Assembly: GCF_024793945.1 (NCBI RefSeq)
Contig: NZ_JANUSD010000009.1
Location: forward strand, 1 to 64,000
Origin: Emticicia fluvialis
GTDB taxonomy: Bacteria > Bacteroidota > Bacteroidia > Cytophagales > Spirosomataceae
Direction: 5' to 3'
Length of the DNA stretch: 64,000 nt
Shown here: positions 34,255 to 42,294 of the stretch, one piece after another
How positions within the stretch are numbered: the stretch's first letter is position 1
How the letters are laid out: each line of letters starts with the position of its first letter
Made by a program: the position numbers and the translations under genes
Notes under the pieces: generated by a model
The model's database searches: none
Seen by the model: only the letters and a program-made list of their open reading frames with translations
Told to the model about the DNA's origin: nothing

Positions 34255-35622
34255 TTATGGATTGGGGAAGTTCCTGCTGGCATCGTCAAGAATCAGTACC
34301 CAGTCTTGCCCGTAACCATAGCGCGGTGGAGTGAACCGGTGTGTGCCTTTGTTTTCTATCCGGGCAATGGCTTCTGTTTTGCCCGTGCGAGGGTCAAACC
34401 AGTATGCATTAACTTGTAAGCCAGAAATCTTTCCCAGATTAACCGTAAATGACTTACCTACCGCAGTATACACAAAGGCGTAGTTTTGCCCTCTGGTAGC
34501 CTGAATACGCTCGGCAGGAGGCAGGTTATTTTCTACAATTAATGACTGGTCAGGAACGCGGTCAAGAAAAGGGCGTGATTCTATCAGTTTTCTTAGCCAT
34601 TGCATTTGTTTTGCACCCGGTAAATCAATGGCCTGTTGCCAGTAAATATGTGGATTATTGACGGCTTCGCGGTCAGGCGAATACATCTGCCAGATATCAT
34701 GACAACCATAAGTATGCCCGAAAGCCCCGGCAAATACATCCAGATACGCATATTTGCGTACATCGTAGGCATTTGTTGTTCCTAAATCATGGGCATTGAA
34801 ACAAACGGGGTGGTCTTCATATATGGGTTCTCCGTCAATTACGGGTTTCGTGTTTGGCCGGTCGTATGCGCCCTTAATGTGGTCATAAATTGGGGTATCA
34901 CGACAATGACCGTTCTGAAACATGTTGAAGTCGAACCATGTATCGTCATGAAACCACTCACTGGCTCCTTCTCTATTGGGCTGAGGGTGGTAGGTAATCA
35001 AAGCCTTGTCGTTACCACCTACACCTTCTGTTATACCTGCGGCCATGGCTCGCCACACTTCTACATCGTTGGTATTGGGGCGGGGGTTACGGTCACCACC
35101 CAGAATCCAGATAATATTTTTTCTGTGCTTATATCTTTCAGCCAGCCATTTGCCATATATACGCGCGTTACCGGTGTTAAATACCTCCGGGCCTTTTCCC
35201 CAGCTTGATTTGTTCAGTTTATCGCCCCAGGTAGGCAGGAAACCAATTATGAGACCATATTCAGCAGCTTTGTCAATTACGTAGTCTACGTGCCTGAAAT
35301 ACGCCTCATTAGGCTTTGAAGCGTCGTTATCTATCAGCGGCTTGTCTCCATACGGGTTAGGCACATTCAGGCCGTCAAACTCGGCCAGAGCAACCGCCTG
35401 TATAACGGTGTAATGTTGTGCCGCACGTTTTTTCAGATAATAATCGGCATCTTCACGATTGAGGCGGTGGAATAGCTCCCAGGCGGTATCGCCTAACCAG
35501 AAAAACGGCGTGCCGTCTTTCAGAATAAACCGTTTGTTTTCACTTACGCTAAAGCTTTGTGCAGAGGCACCCAAGCCCATGAGCAACAGCAACAAGTAAA
35601 TTAAAGTAGAAGAGAATTTCAT
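34255..35622 (-). CDS. Exported GH140-like glycoside hydrolase (DUF4038)
   Basis: This 455-residue protein has a signal peptide (residues 1-20, ending GASAQ), starting at ATG 35622 rather than at a more upstream codon in the frame. The DUF4038 domain is visible as RFILKDGTPFFWLGDTAWELFHRL, then HYTVIQAVALAEFDGLN, IIWILGGDRNP near 180 with the acid residue region, and ASEWFHDDTWFDFNMFQNG. GH140 members are apiosidases that release apiose-containing side chains of pectin. Whether this one does so is inferred. A C-terminal beta-domain (putative collagen-binding type) follows. It is downstream of the ligase cluster's terminator. Confidence 0.82.
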   Translation of the reverse strand: MKFSSTLIYLLLLLMGLGASAQSFSVSENKRFILKDGTPFFWLGDTAWELFHRLNREDADYYLKKRAAQHYTVIQAVALAEFDGLNVPNPYGDKPLIDNDASKPNEAYFRHVDYVIDKAAEYGLIIGFLPTWGDKLNKSSWGKGPEVFNTGNARIYGKWLAERYKHRKNIIWILGGDRNPRPNTNDVEVWRAMAAGITEGVGGNDKALITYHPQPNREGASEWFHDDTWFDFNMFQNGHCRDTPIYDHIKGAYDRPNTKPVIDGEPIYEDHPVCFNAHDLGTTNAYDVRKYAYLDVFAGAFGHTYGCHDIWQMYSPDREAVNNPHIYWQQAIDLPGAKQMQWLRKLIESRPFLDRVPDQSLIVENNLPPAERIQATRGQNYAFVYTAVGKSFTVNLGKISGLQVNAYWFDPRTGKTEAIARIENKGTHRFTPPRYGYGQDWVLILDDASRNFPNP

Positions 35623-35717
35623 TATTTTAGTTTGTATAAGGTTTGAATAGCGATACAATCTAAAAATAAAATCTGAAAATCAGGTATTGCATTGATTTTT
35701 AAGCCCTTGTAAGGCCA

Positions 35718-35754
35718 CAAAAAAGCCGGAAGGTTGTTAATCCTGCCGGCTTTT
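35718..35754 (-). terminator. Terminator of the ligase cluster
   Basis: AAAAGCCGG (35721-35729) pairs with CCGGCTTTT (35746-35754), with AGG/CCT pairs inside after one mismatch. On the minus strand it is followed by TTTTTTGTGG. It follows the 35774 gene. Confidence 0.72.
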
Positions 35755-35773
35755 AGCTGAAAAGTTATTTCGT

Positions 35774-36970
35774 TTATTCTTCAAAGAAGGCGCAACTGCC
35801 GCCGACCCAGTCGAAATTTTTATTAAAATTGACACCTATCATTTCGCCGCGACTGAGCCTTGCCAGATTGGTTACAAGGGAAGGACGCTGCGCAGTATCG
35901 TCCCACACGAATAGCATCCGTATTTCTGTTTTTATGAGCTTGCCCTCTGTATCTTCAATAATTGGCTCATATTTTACTTTTTTCTGAATCAGATAATTTT
36001 CTTTGTCGCTGATAGCGTCCAGGTCAGACTTCGTAAAATCAAGTTTTACGCCACTTCCTGCGAAAGAAAACAAGGGTTTAAGTACAAAGTTTTCTAAATC
36101 GGCAGGATATTCTTTTAAATCAGACAAATAATAACTTTCTGGCACATAAGGGCTCCTGAGCAGCGGTAATGTAAACTTACTGATTCTGAAAAACCAGTTG
36201 GGGTGTGTTACCCATTTTACATCTACGTCGTCAGTCAGTTTAAACTCTGTCTCTAAATCAGGATAATTCTGCAGCAGGTCATCAAAAATCAGGCGGTTGT
36301 AAATCCGTTTGATTTCAATCTGGCGGCCTTCTTTTTCATAAAAGAGTTTCCGTCCGTTTTTCTTTATTTTTGTATAACAAACCGGCTCAATACCCCAAAG
36401 TTGTTTGCTTATTTCAAAATCAAGCCTTGTTTTTTGCTTTTCAGGGTAAATTTCAAGCAGAATTAAATTTTCGGCTTTTTCATTGCCTAACAATACTTTT
36501 CTCATGGCTTCTACATAAGTTGCCATATTTAGCCGGTTAAAAAACTGGTTAAAGTTTTTAGGTACGGCAAAAAACTTTCTGTATTTCTGACCCAGATACC
36601 ATTGATAAGCAAATAAAGACGGAAAACCCTGTAATTCTATCAGTTGTGGGATTAATTCGCCGTTGGCGTCTTTACAAACCGCAAAATCAACAGCCAGAAA
36701 ATTAGGATGTTTATCTTCATTGGGCACATACTGATTAGCCGGAATAGCCCTCTCTGTCTTTGCCTTAAAATCATCTTTTTTTATGGTATCAATAATATCA
36801 TTACAAGCCTGCAATAGCTTTATTTTCAACGCCTGGGGTACAAAAACGGGTGTTTCAGCAATGCGGAAGTCCAGTTGGCCGGGGAAGTCTCTTTCAATTT
36901 CAGCCAAAAAGGCTTCATATTTCTCTGTTGAAAAACTTTCGTTAAACTGGCGGCGTATTTCAGGTATCAT
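35774..36970 (-). CDS. ATP-grasp-like protein, conserved but uncharacterised
   Basis: This 398-residue cytoplasmic protein has ATP-grasp-like features in its C-terminal half: FVLKPLFSFAGSGVKLD near residues 295-311 (Lys and Gly-rich loop), IQKKVKYEP, and a Glu-containing KTEIRMLFVWDD near 347-357. The N-terminal half contains LIPQLIELQGFPSLFAYQWYLGQ near 107-128, reminiscent of acidic motifs in ligases that join a carboxylate to an amine. It is the last gene of the minus-strand cluster, directly behind the amidotransferase-like gene (42 nt). Function is unknown; the ATP-grasp assignment is moderately sure. Confidence 0.6.
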   Translation of the reverse strand: MIPEIRRQFNESFSTEKYEAFLAEIERDFPGQLDFRIAETPVFVPQALKIKLLQACNDIIDTIKKDDFKAKTERAIPANQYVPNEDKHPNFLAVDFAVCKDANGELIPQLIELQGFPSLFAYQWYLGQKYRKFFAVPKNFNQFFNRLNMATYVEAMRKVLLGNEKAENLILLEIYPEKQKTRLDFEISKQLWGIEPVCYTKIKKNGRKLFYEKEGRQIEIKRIYNRLIFDDLLQNYPDLETEFKLTDDVDVKWVTHPNWFFRISKFTLPLLRSPYVPESYYLSDLKEYPADLENFVLKPLFSFAGSGVKLDFTKSDLDAISDKENYLIQKKVKYEPIIEDTEGKLIKTEIRMLFVWDDTAQRPSLVTNLARLSRGEMIGVNFNKNFDWVGGSCAFFEE

Positions 36971-37012
36971 AAATAGCGCTTTTAATAAATGTAAGAATAA
37001 ATTTTGCTGATT

Positions 37013-37828
37013 TTATGCCAGCTCGACCAGATGCTCAGCCGCATTTCTCAGGAACGTCGGAATGATTACTGCCTCAGTTAGCATTATCTTGTCAGGGTCA
37101 TCCAGCCTGTCAATCATTTCTTCGTATTTGTCGGCTCCGTATTCTTTAATAACGGCCAGCATTTTTTCTTCCTGCTTAAAGTATCTCATCATGCCTTCAG
37201 AATCAGCTTCGGGGTGAAACTGCGTACCGAAGACTTCATCAGAGAACCTGATGGCCATAATAGCCCGCTCTAACGGAACATAAGGTCTGATTTTCTCGAG
37301 ACATAGTACTTTGGCACCAAACGCGTTTATTTTATCCCAATCAGGTTGAATTAACTGATAGTCTCTTGAGTCAACTGCATAAAATAGCTCAGGTAGTTTT
37401 TCAAATAATGGCTCGTTTTCACCTTCTTCCGTGCGATGTATTGGCATTACGCCAAATGAAGTAGACCTCCGCTTGCAAACGCTACCAAAACCCAGATGAT
37501 GACTGGCTATCTGAAAAGAATGACAAATCAGAAACAGGTATTTCTTCACCTCATGGGTTGCGTTGTACGCAAAGATGCTGTCAATAAAGCCGGTAAATTT
37601 TTTCTCCCAAGGGTGCCCTTCAGGCAATGGGTTACCCGGGCCGCCGGTAGATATAAAAATTTGATAATTGTATATATCGGGTATTTCGTTTTTCTGACGT
37701 ACATCAAAAATGTCGTACTCACCACCCGTACCTTCCTGCGCCAGAAACTGGTCGCACAACATTTTTATACAACGCATACCTTCGTTGGGTCGGCCGTCGT
37801 ATAGGTCTAAAATTGCAATCTTCATCAT
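37013..37828 (-). CDS. Class I glutamine amidotransferase-like protein
   Basis: This 271-residue protein has the GATase1 triad in order: Cys102 in FLICHSFQIA, His205 and Glu207 in GTQFHPEAD, and the oxyanion-type ISTGGPGNP near 59-67. It lacks a synthetase domain, so it either supplies ammonia to a separate ligase, as in two-subunit enzymes, or hydrolyses gamma-glutamyl bonds. It lies between a YbdK-type ligase gene and an ATP-grasp-like gene in one minus-strand run. GMP-synthase-like annotations are likely by automated search but the surrounding ligases argue for another pathway. Confidence 0.8.
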   Translation of the reverse strand: MMKIAILDLYDGRPNEGMRCIKMLCDQFLAQEGTGGEYDIFDVRQKNEIPDIYNYQIFISTGGPGNPLPEGHPWEKKFTGFIDSIFAYNATHEVKKYLFLICHSFQIASHHLGFGSVCKRRSTSFGVMPIHRTEEGENEPLFEKLPELFYAVDSRDYQLIQPDWDKINAFGAKVLCLEKIRPYVPLERAIMAIRFSDEVFGTQFHPEADSEGMMRYFKQEEKMLAVIKEYGADKYEEMIDRLDDPDKIMLTEAVIIPTFLRNAAEHLVELA

Positions 37829-37880
37829 AATAAGGGGCTTATGAGTAGCATCATAAGGCTTATTTTAGTAAAAAATAACA

Positions 37881-37888
37881 CAAATTTA
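37881..37888 (-). promoter_or_regulatory. Candidate internal -7 element before the amidotransferase gene
   Basis: On the minus strand the site reads TAAATTTG, an exact TAnnTTTG, about 53 nt before the start codon. CTG 18 nt upstream is a poor -33. It could allow separate expression of the last two genes. Confidence 0.3.
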
Positions 37889-37930
37889 ACAAAATCTGCC
37901 GAAATACAGGGTGTATATACCCTTAAAAGA

Positions 37931-37975
37931 AGGCAAATCCTGCAAGTTAGTGTGCTAACCTACAGGATCTGGCCT
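37931..37975 (-). terminator. Three-segment nested hairpin after the YbdK-type gene
   Basis: AGGC 37931-37934, ATCCTG 37937-37942 and GTTAG 37946-37950 pair with GCCT 37972-37975, CAGGAT 37963-37968 and CTAAC 37955-37959, loop TGTG. On the minus strand it continues with TTCTTTT, so it may end or reduce transcription. A second small stem AGGGT...ACCCT lies beside it at 37908-37923. Confidence 0.5.
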
Positions 37976-38020
37976 TTACTATTCAATAAAAACACTTCGT
38001 TCTGGTCTGTTTGTTCCTAA

Positions 38021-39118
38021 TTACAAACCAATTCTGGTTTCGGAAACTATGTAATCAACCACCGACTTCATGTTTTGGGTTTCTTCAAACACCCGCAGCT
38101 GTCTGTCGGCTCCGGTACCCATCTTTAAAATTTCATGTATGTATTCCACTTCTTTACGGCTACCCAGTTCGTCAAGTACATCATCAACAAACTCAATGAG
38201 TTCTTCGGCCAGGTGGCTGTAAGGTACTTCTATTTCTTTACCAAAATCAATCAGGTTTCCGGCTATACCGTACCTGGCTGCACGCCATTTGTTTTCGCTG
38301 ATGAGCATCCGGTGGTAGGGTCTGAAACTCAGGTTCTGTTGGTGCAACTTATGTATTTTAGCCACTATTGCCTGCATTAAAGCAGCCAGACAGATGGTTT
38401 CGTCGGCACGCATTGGTATATCGCAGATACGGAACTCAACCGTAGGGTAGACCGGATGCAGGCGGATATCCCACCAGATTTTCTTGCCGTTATCAATACA
38501 GTTGGTTTTAATGAGCAGGTTTACGTAGTTGTCGTACTCTGCCACGCTTGAAAAATAATCTGGTATACCGGTTCTCGGGAATTTGTCGAAAACCTTTGAG
38601 CGATACGACTTAAAGCCGGTATTGCGCCCACACCAGAACGGCGAATTGGTTGACAAGGCGTATATGTGCGGCAGAAAATAGCGGGCGGTGTTCAGAATCT
38701 GCATGCCTTCTTCACGATTTGGAATACCCACATGAACGTGTAAGCCAAAAATAAGATTTGAACGAGCCACATCGCGCATGTCGTCAATCAGTTTTTCATA
38801 CCTTTCGTTGGGGGTAATGAGTTGCCGTTGCCAGTCAGAAAAAGGGTGCGTACCCGCAGCGGCAATGTGTAGGTTTTGCTTGGCTGCCAGGTCGAACAGC
38901 ATTCGGCGCAGGTAAGTAACTTCTTCACGCGCCTGTTGAATGTTCTCGCACACACTTGATATCATCTCTACCACTGCCTGGTGCATTTCCTGCTTGATTC
39001 TCTCCTGCAGAATCACCTGGCCACCCTCTACAATTTTAGACATGTGCGAACGAAGCTCACGGGTTTTGGGGTCAATAGTCTGAAATTCTTCCTCAATACC
39101 TAGTGTAAATTGCGCCAT
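38021..39118 (-). CDS. Carboxylate-amine ligase of the YbdK/GCS2 family
   Basis: This 365-residue protein has the GCS2 signature GIEEEFQTIDPKTREL at 7-22, QEMHQAVVEM near 43, FGLHVHVGIPNRE near 125 and WWDIRLHPVYPTVEFRI near 215-231. GCS2 proteins form gamma-glutamyl amide bonds with ATP; YbdK has only weak glutamate-cysteine ligase activity and its real substrate is unknown. It sits between two other ATP-dependent ligase-like genes and an amidotransferase-like gene. There is no glutathione synthetase (gshB) here, so classic glutathione synthesis is not supported. Confidence 0.85.
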   Translation of the reverse strand: MAQFTLGIEEEFQTIDPKTRELRSHMSKIVEGGQVILQERIKQEMHQAVVEMISSVCENIQQAREEVTYLRRMLFDLAAKQNLHIAAAGTHPFSDWQRQLITPNERYEKLIDDMRDVARSNLIFGLHVHVGIPNREEGMQILNTARYFLPHIYALSTNSPFWCGRNTGFKSYRSKVFDKFPRTGIPDYFSSVAEYDNYVNLLIKTNCIDNGKKIWWDIRLHPVYPTVEFRICDIPMRADETICLAALMQAIVAKIHKLHQQNLSFRPYHRMLISENKWRAARYGIAGNLIDFGKEIEVPYSHLAEELIEFVDDVLDELGSRKEVEYIHEILKMGTGADRQLRVFEETQNMKSVVDYIVSETRIGL

Positions 39119-39159
39119 AATTTTCTTAGTTCAGGATGTATAAGAGAGAAACAGTTTAG

Positions 39160-39194
39160 CTTGGGTGGGTAATAAACCCATATTACCCACCAAG
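39160..39194 (-). other. Intercistronic hairpin between ATP-grasp and YbdK-type genes
   Basis: GGTGGGTAAT 39164-39173 and ATTACCCACC 39182-39191 are perfectly complementary, and CTT/AAG extend the stem past one bulged G; the loop is 8 nt. No T-run follows on the minus strand, so it is more like an mRNA stability or processing element than a terminator. Confidence 0.5.
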
Positions 39195-39201
39195 ATAAAA
39201 A

Positions 39202-40308
39202 TTATTTTTTCTTTGCAACTGTTTTAGCGGCAGGTTCTTCTTTTTTGGCCGGGGCTTTTTTATCTTTTGCAACTTTTGGCGCAGTTTCAGCTTTTTTTAC
39301 GGCAGGGGTCTTTTTCTCTGGCGCAGCCGGCTGGAAGGTGGTAGTCAGCAAATCGCTACCGGTAATTGATGCCCGCGTGAAGGTGCCCCATGTACAGTTG
39401 TTTTTACCATCTTGTTGCTCTATGGCTCTTTCAATGGCCATTTTGGCGGCATTTTTTACAATCCAATCAAAGTTTTCGTTACCTACCGAATTGATGTCGG
39501 CATCAGGGGCAGGGTTGCAGAAGTCAATGGCATACGGAATACCATTGCGAACGGCAAACTCTACCGTGTTGAAATCATAACCTAATGCGTGGTTGAGTTT
39601 TAATACGTAATCTGTAATGGTTTCCATCAGTTTTTTGTGCTCTTCACCCTGTGTTTTAGGCTGAGTAGCATAACGTAAATGATGCGGATTACGCGGCTCA
39701 TAAGGCATAATGTGCACATATTTGCCATTGAGGCAGTAGCAACGGTAATAATCGGTAAACTCTATTTCTTCCTGCAGCATCATTACCAGCTGGCCTGTTT
39801 CTTCGTGTTTCTGCCATAGGTCGTTCGGGTCATAAACTTTATATACGCTTTTCCAGCCGCCACCGGCGTGGGGTTTCATATAGGCCGGAAAACCAATCTG
39901 CCCGAACATATATTCCCAATCCATCGGAAACTTCAGGTTACGGAACGAACGGTCGGTGGTGTCAGTTGGTCTCTCTTTCGACGGAAGCAACACCGTTTTT
40001 GGCACAGGAACACCCAGCTTTACAGCCAGGCAGTTATTGAAAAACTTTTCGTCGGCGCTCCACCAGAATGGGTTATTGATAACAGCCGTGCCGCACAACG
40101 CCGCGTTTTTAAGGTACGCCCGATAAAAAGGTACATCCTGCGATATCCTGTCAATAATTACTGCGTAATCTGTTGCTACGCCCTGTTCTACCTTGTCAAT
40201 CAACACGGGTTCGGCAATGATACCGGCCGGGGCTGTTCTGTTTACTTCTTCAATAAATGCCCACGGAAATGTATCTTCCATTCCAAAAAGAATTCCTATT
40301 TTTTTCAT
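39202..40308 (-). CDS. ATP-grasp ligase with Lys/Ala/Pro-rich C-terminal tail
   Basis: This 368-residue protein has an ATP-grasp domain: AYMKPHAGGGWKSVYKV near 162-178 (Lys plus Gly-rich loop), VMMLQEEIEFTDYYR, HIMPYEPRNPHHLRY, and the Mg-binding NTVEFAVRNGIPYAIDFCNPAP near 266-287. ATP-grasp enzymes join a carboxylate to an amine through an acyl-phosphate. The last 40 or so residues are KKTPAVKKAE... repeats of Lys, Ala and Pro, a basic unstructured tail unlike the rest. It lies between an esterase and the YbdK-type gene. The ligated substrates are not known. Confidence 0.8.
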   Translation of the reverse strand: MKKIGILFGMEDTFPWAFIEEVNRTAPAGIIAEPVLIDKVEQGVATDYAVIIDRISQDVPFYRAYLKNAALCGTAVINNPFWWSADEKFFNNCLAVKLGVPVPKTVLLPSKERPTDTTDRSFRNLKFPMDWEYMFGQIGFPAYMKPHAGGGWKSVYKVYDPNDLWQKHEETGQLVMMLQEEIEFTDYYRCYCLNGKYVHIMPYEPRNPHHLRYATQPKTQGEEHKKLMETITDYVLKLNHALGYDFNTVEFAVRNGIPYAIDFCNPAPDADINSVGNENFDWIVKNAAKMAIERAIEQQDGKNNCTWGTFTRASITGSDLLTTTFQPAAPEKKTPAVKKAETAPKVAKDKKAPAKKEEPAAKTVAKKK

Positions 40309-40366
40309 GATGCTATGCTTTGTTATAATTGCTTTAGTATTTGTTTTTCTTTGATTAAATTCTTGT

Positions 40367-41086
40367 TTAAAGTTCGCCTGCCAGCATTTTGCCTACATAC
40401 TCAGGGAACATCATGCGCCAGAGAGGCCAGTCGTGCGACGCCCACTGTTTCTCGTCATACCAATGATGGATACCTCTTGAACGCAAAATGTGTGACATAT
40501 TGACGTTGTCTGCCTTGCAGATGTCCCAGTCTGAAGTGCCCAATACAATTTTCATGTGGTTGTATTTCCAACCTTCCTGGCTTTGCATGTAGTCAACCGG
40601 GTTGTTAAAATAAACGTTATCATCAAAATAGCCTTTCATAAAGCTTTTGATGTCAAACGCACCACTCATGCTGAAACAATACTCAACTAAATCGGGATAT
40701 TTCAGGGCAAAATTGGTACAATGAAACCCTCCGAAACTACACCCGGCTACGGCAATGCGGTGTACGCTGCATTCGCGCTGAATGGCTGGCACCAGCTCTT
40801 CTTTTATAAACCTGGTATAGAGGTTATAGTTATGAATCTTTACGTCGGGTGGTAGGTCGCGGCCATAAAAACTCTGAAAATCGATGCTGTCTACGTTATA
40901 TAACTTCACTCTGCCATCGTTAACAAACTGAGCTATGGAATGGTTAAGGCCGAAGTCACGATTCTGAAGATAATTGCCCATTGAGGTAGGAAACATAAGA
41001 ATAGGGTAGCCCCAGTGGCCGCTTACCAGTAAATCAATGTCTCTGCCCAGAATATGAGAATAGAATTTAATGTGTCGTTCGTCCAT
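40367..41086 (-). CDS. Esterase of the alpha/beta-hydrolase fold (putative esterase D-like)
   Basis: This 239-residue cytoplasmic hydrolase carries the nucleophile elbow GCSFGGFHC (Ser117), a candidate Asp187 in GTSDWDIC and the catalytic His218 in WASHDWPLW. An early WGYPILMFPTSMG supplies the oxyanion loop. Its pattern fits the PF00756-type esterase family, which includes enterochelin esterases and acyl-CoA:glutathione-type hydrolases. It is the first gene of the minus-strand run esterase, ATP-grasp, YbdK-type, amidotransferase, ATP-grasp-like, and is divergent from a second esterase 373 nt away. Confidence 0.83.
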   Translation of the reverse strand: MDERHIKFYSHILGRDIDLLVSGHWGYPILMFPTSMGNYLQNRDFGLNHSIAQFVNDGRVKLYNVDSIDFQSFYGRDLPPDVKIHNYNLYTRFIKEELVPAIQRECSVHRIAVAGCSFGGFHCTNFALKYPDLVEYCFSMSGAFDIKSFMKGYFDDNVYFNNPVDYMQSQEGWKYNHMKIVLGTSDWDICKADNVNMSHILRSRGIHHWYDEKQWASHDWPLWRMMFPEYVGKMLAGEL

Positions 41087-41459
41087 ACAGTTTTGCAGGC
41101 TTTTATGTTTTGGTTTTTGATGATTTACTGATGTTTATTTTAGAAAATCTGTCACAAAATTGGCTTAATAAATGCAAACGATAAAAGATTGAACCGAATA
41201 AAATACTTGCAATGAGTAAATTGAATTATTGATTTGAGTCTAAAATTCTGACAATGACAGGTCATGTAAAATAAAATATTGTTTTATGGCATTCTGGTGT
41301 TTTAGCGTATTGAATTTGTAATTTTGCCAGAACAAAACAATTCATTGAAATATTAGTCGATTTTGCTCAATGTTACAAATGATTTCTGGAAAATTTGTTG
41401 ACATGCTGTGGCCAAAAACTAATGTTTCAGTTTTTTTGTCATCTAAAACCTAATCAAAA
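41087..41459. other. 373-nt divergent spacer between the two esterases
   Basis: No gene is visible. TAATTTTG at 41319-41326 fits a plus-strand -7 element for the second esterase; the opposite strand shows no exact TAnnTTTG for the cluster. The rest is AT-rich without clear repeats. Confidence 0.5.
41319..41326 (+). promoter_or_regulatory. Candidate -7 element for the second esterase
   Basis: TAATTTTG matches the consensus; a -33 element is poor. The start would leave a leader of about 125 nt. Confidence 0.28.
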
Positions 41460-42263
41460 GTGCATTTCATTTCAGTTAAGAAGAACTTAAAAATTTACTC
41501 AGAACACCTAAAAAGAGAAGTTGTTTACGACATCATTTTGCCGCATCAGCACTCAACTCAACAGTCTTCATATAAAGTTTTATTGATGAACGACGGGCAG
41601 GACCTGGCCGCGCTGCAAATAGAGCGCGTACTGCAAAACCTCTATGCGAACAACGAAATTGTGCCTTTTGTTTTAGCTGCCATACATACCAACGAGAACC
41701 GCCTGAAAGAATATGGTACTTCTGCCATGCCTGATTACAAAAACAGGGGTAATATGGCCGGTAAATATGAACATTTTATAATTCAGGAGTTTTTACCGTT
41801 AATTAGACAGACGTACCAAACCTCATTACAAATGGAAGACAACTACTTTTGCGGGTTTTCGCTGGGTGGGCTGTCGGCTATGGATATTACCCGCAACAAC
41901 CCGGATGTTTTTTCTAAAGTCGGGGTTTTTAGTGGTTCGTTCTGGTGGCGCAAAAAAGCCTATGAGGAGGGCTATGACGACGAAAACGACCGCATTATGC
42001 ATGTGTTGGTGAGAAACGGGCGTTACCATGCCGGACAAAAATTCTGGTTTGAATGCGGCACAAACGACGAAAAAGACGACCGTAACGGCAACGGAATTAT
42101 AGATTCTATTGAAGATACTCTTGATTTAATAACAGAATTAGAAAAACTGGGTTATACACAACAGGAAGACATTGTTTATTATGAAATAAATGGCGGAGAA
42201 CATAACTACCAGACCTGGAGCCAGGCCATGCCCGTTTTTCTGAAATGGTTGGTAGGTAAATAA
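41460..42263 (+). CDS. Second esterase (PF00756-type) with EF-hand-like loop
   Basis: This 267-residue hydrolase starts with GTG at 41460. The nucleophile elbow is FCGFSLGGLSA (Ser134) and the catalytic His is in NGGEHNYQTW (His248). Residues 207-218 read D-R-N-G-N-G-I-I-D-S-I-E, a perfect EF-hand calcium loop (D1, N3, N5, G6, I8, D9, E12). The protein has no signal peptide. It is divergent from the ligase cluster whose first gene is also an esterase, and is followed at 31 nt by the DUF5686 gene, so the gene may belong to either unit. Confidence 0.83.
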   Translation: MHFISVKKNLKIYSEHLKREVVYDIILPHQHSTQQSSYKVLLMNDGQDLAALQIERVLQNLYANNEIVPFVLAAIHTNENRLKEYGTSAMPDYKNRGNMAGKYEHFIIQEFLPLIRQTYQTSLQMEDNYFCGFSLGGLSAMDITRNNPDVFSKVGVFSGSFWWRKKAYEEGYDDENDRIMHVLVRNGRYHAGQKFWFECGTNDEKDDRNGNGIIDSIEDTLDLITELEKLGYTQQEDIVYYEINGGEHNYQTWSQAMPVFLKWLVGK

Positions 42264-42294
42264 ACTTTTTAACTGTTGCCGGTGCAACAATCTT

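Noticed and set aside
37013..37828. GMP synthase or GATase for purine synthesis
   Set aside because: No synthetase domain is fused, and the neighbours are ligases and esterases, not purine genes.
38021..39118. Classic glutathione synthesis
   Set aside because: The YbdK-type gene lacks a gshB partner, and YbdK enzymes have only weak glutamate-cysteine ligase activity.
39868..40503. 211-codon plus-strand frame opposite the ATP-grasp ligase
   Set aside because: It spans two convincing minus-strand genes and shows no domain or start-site support.
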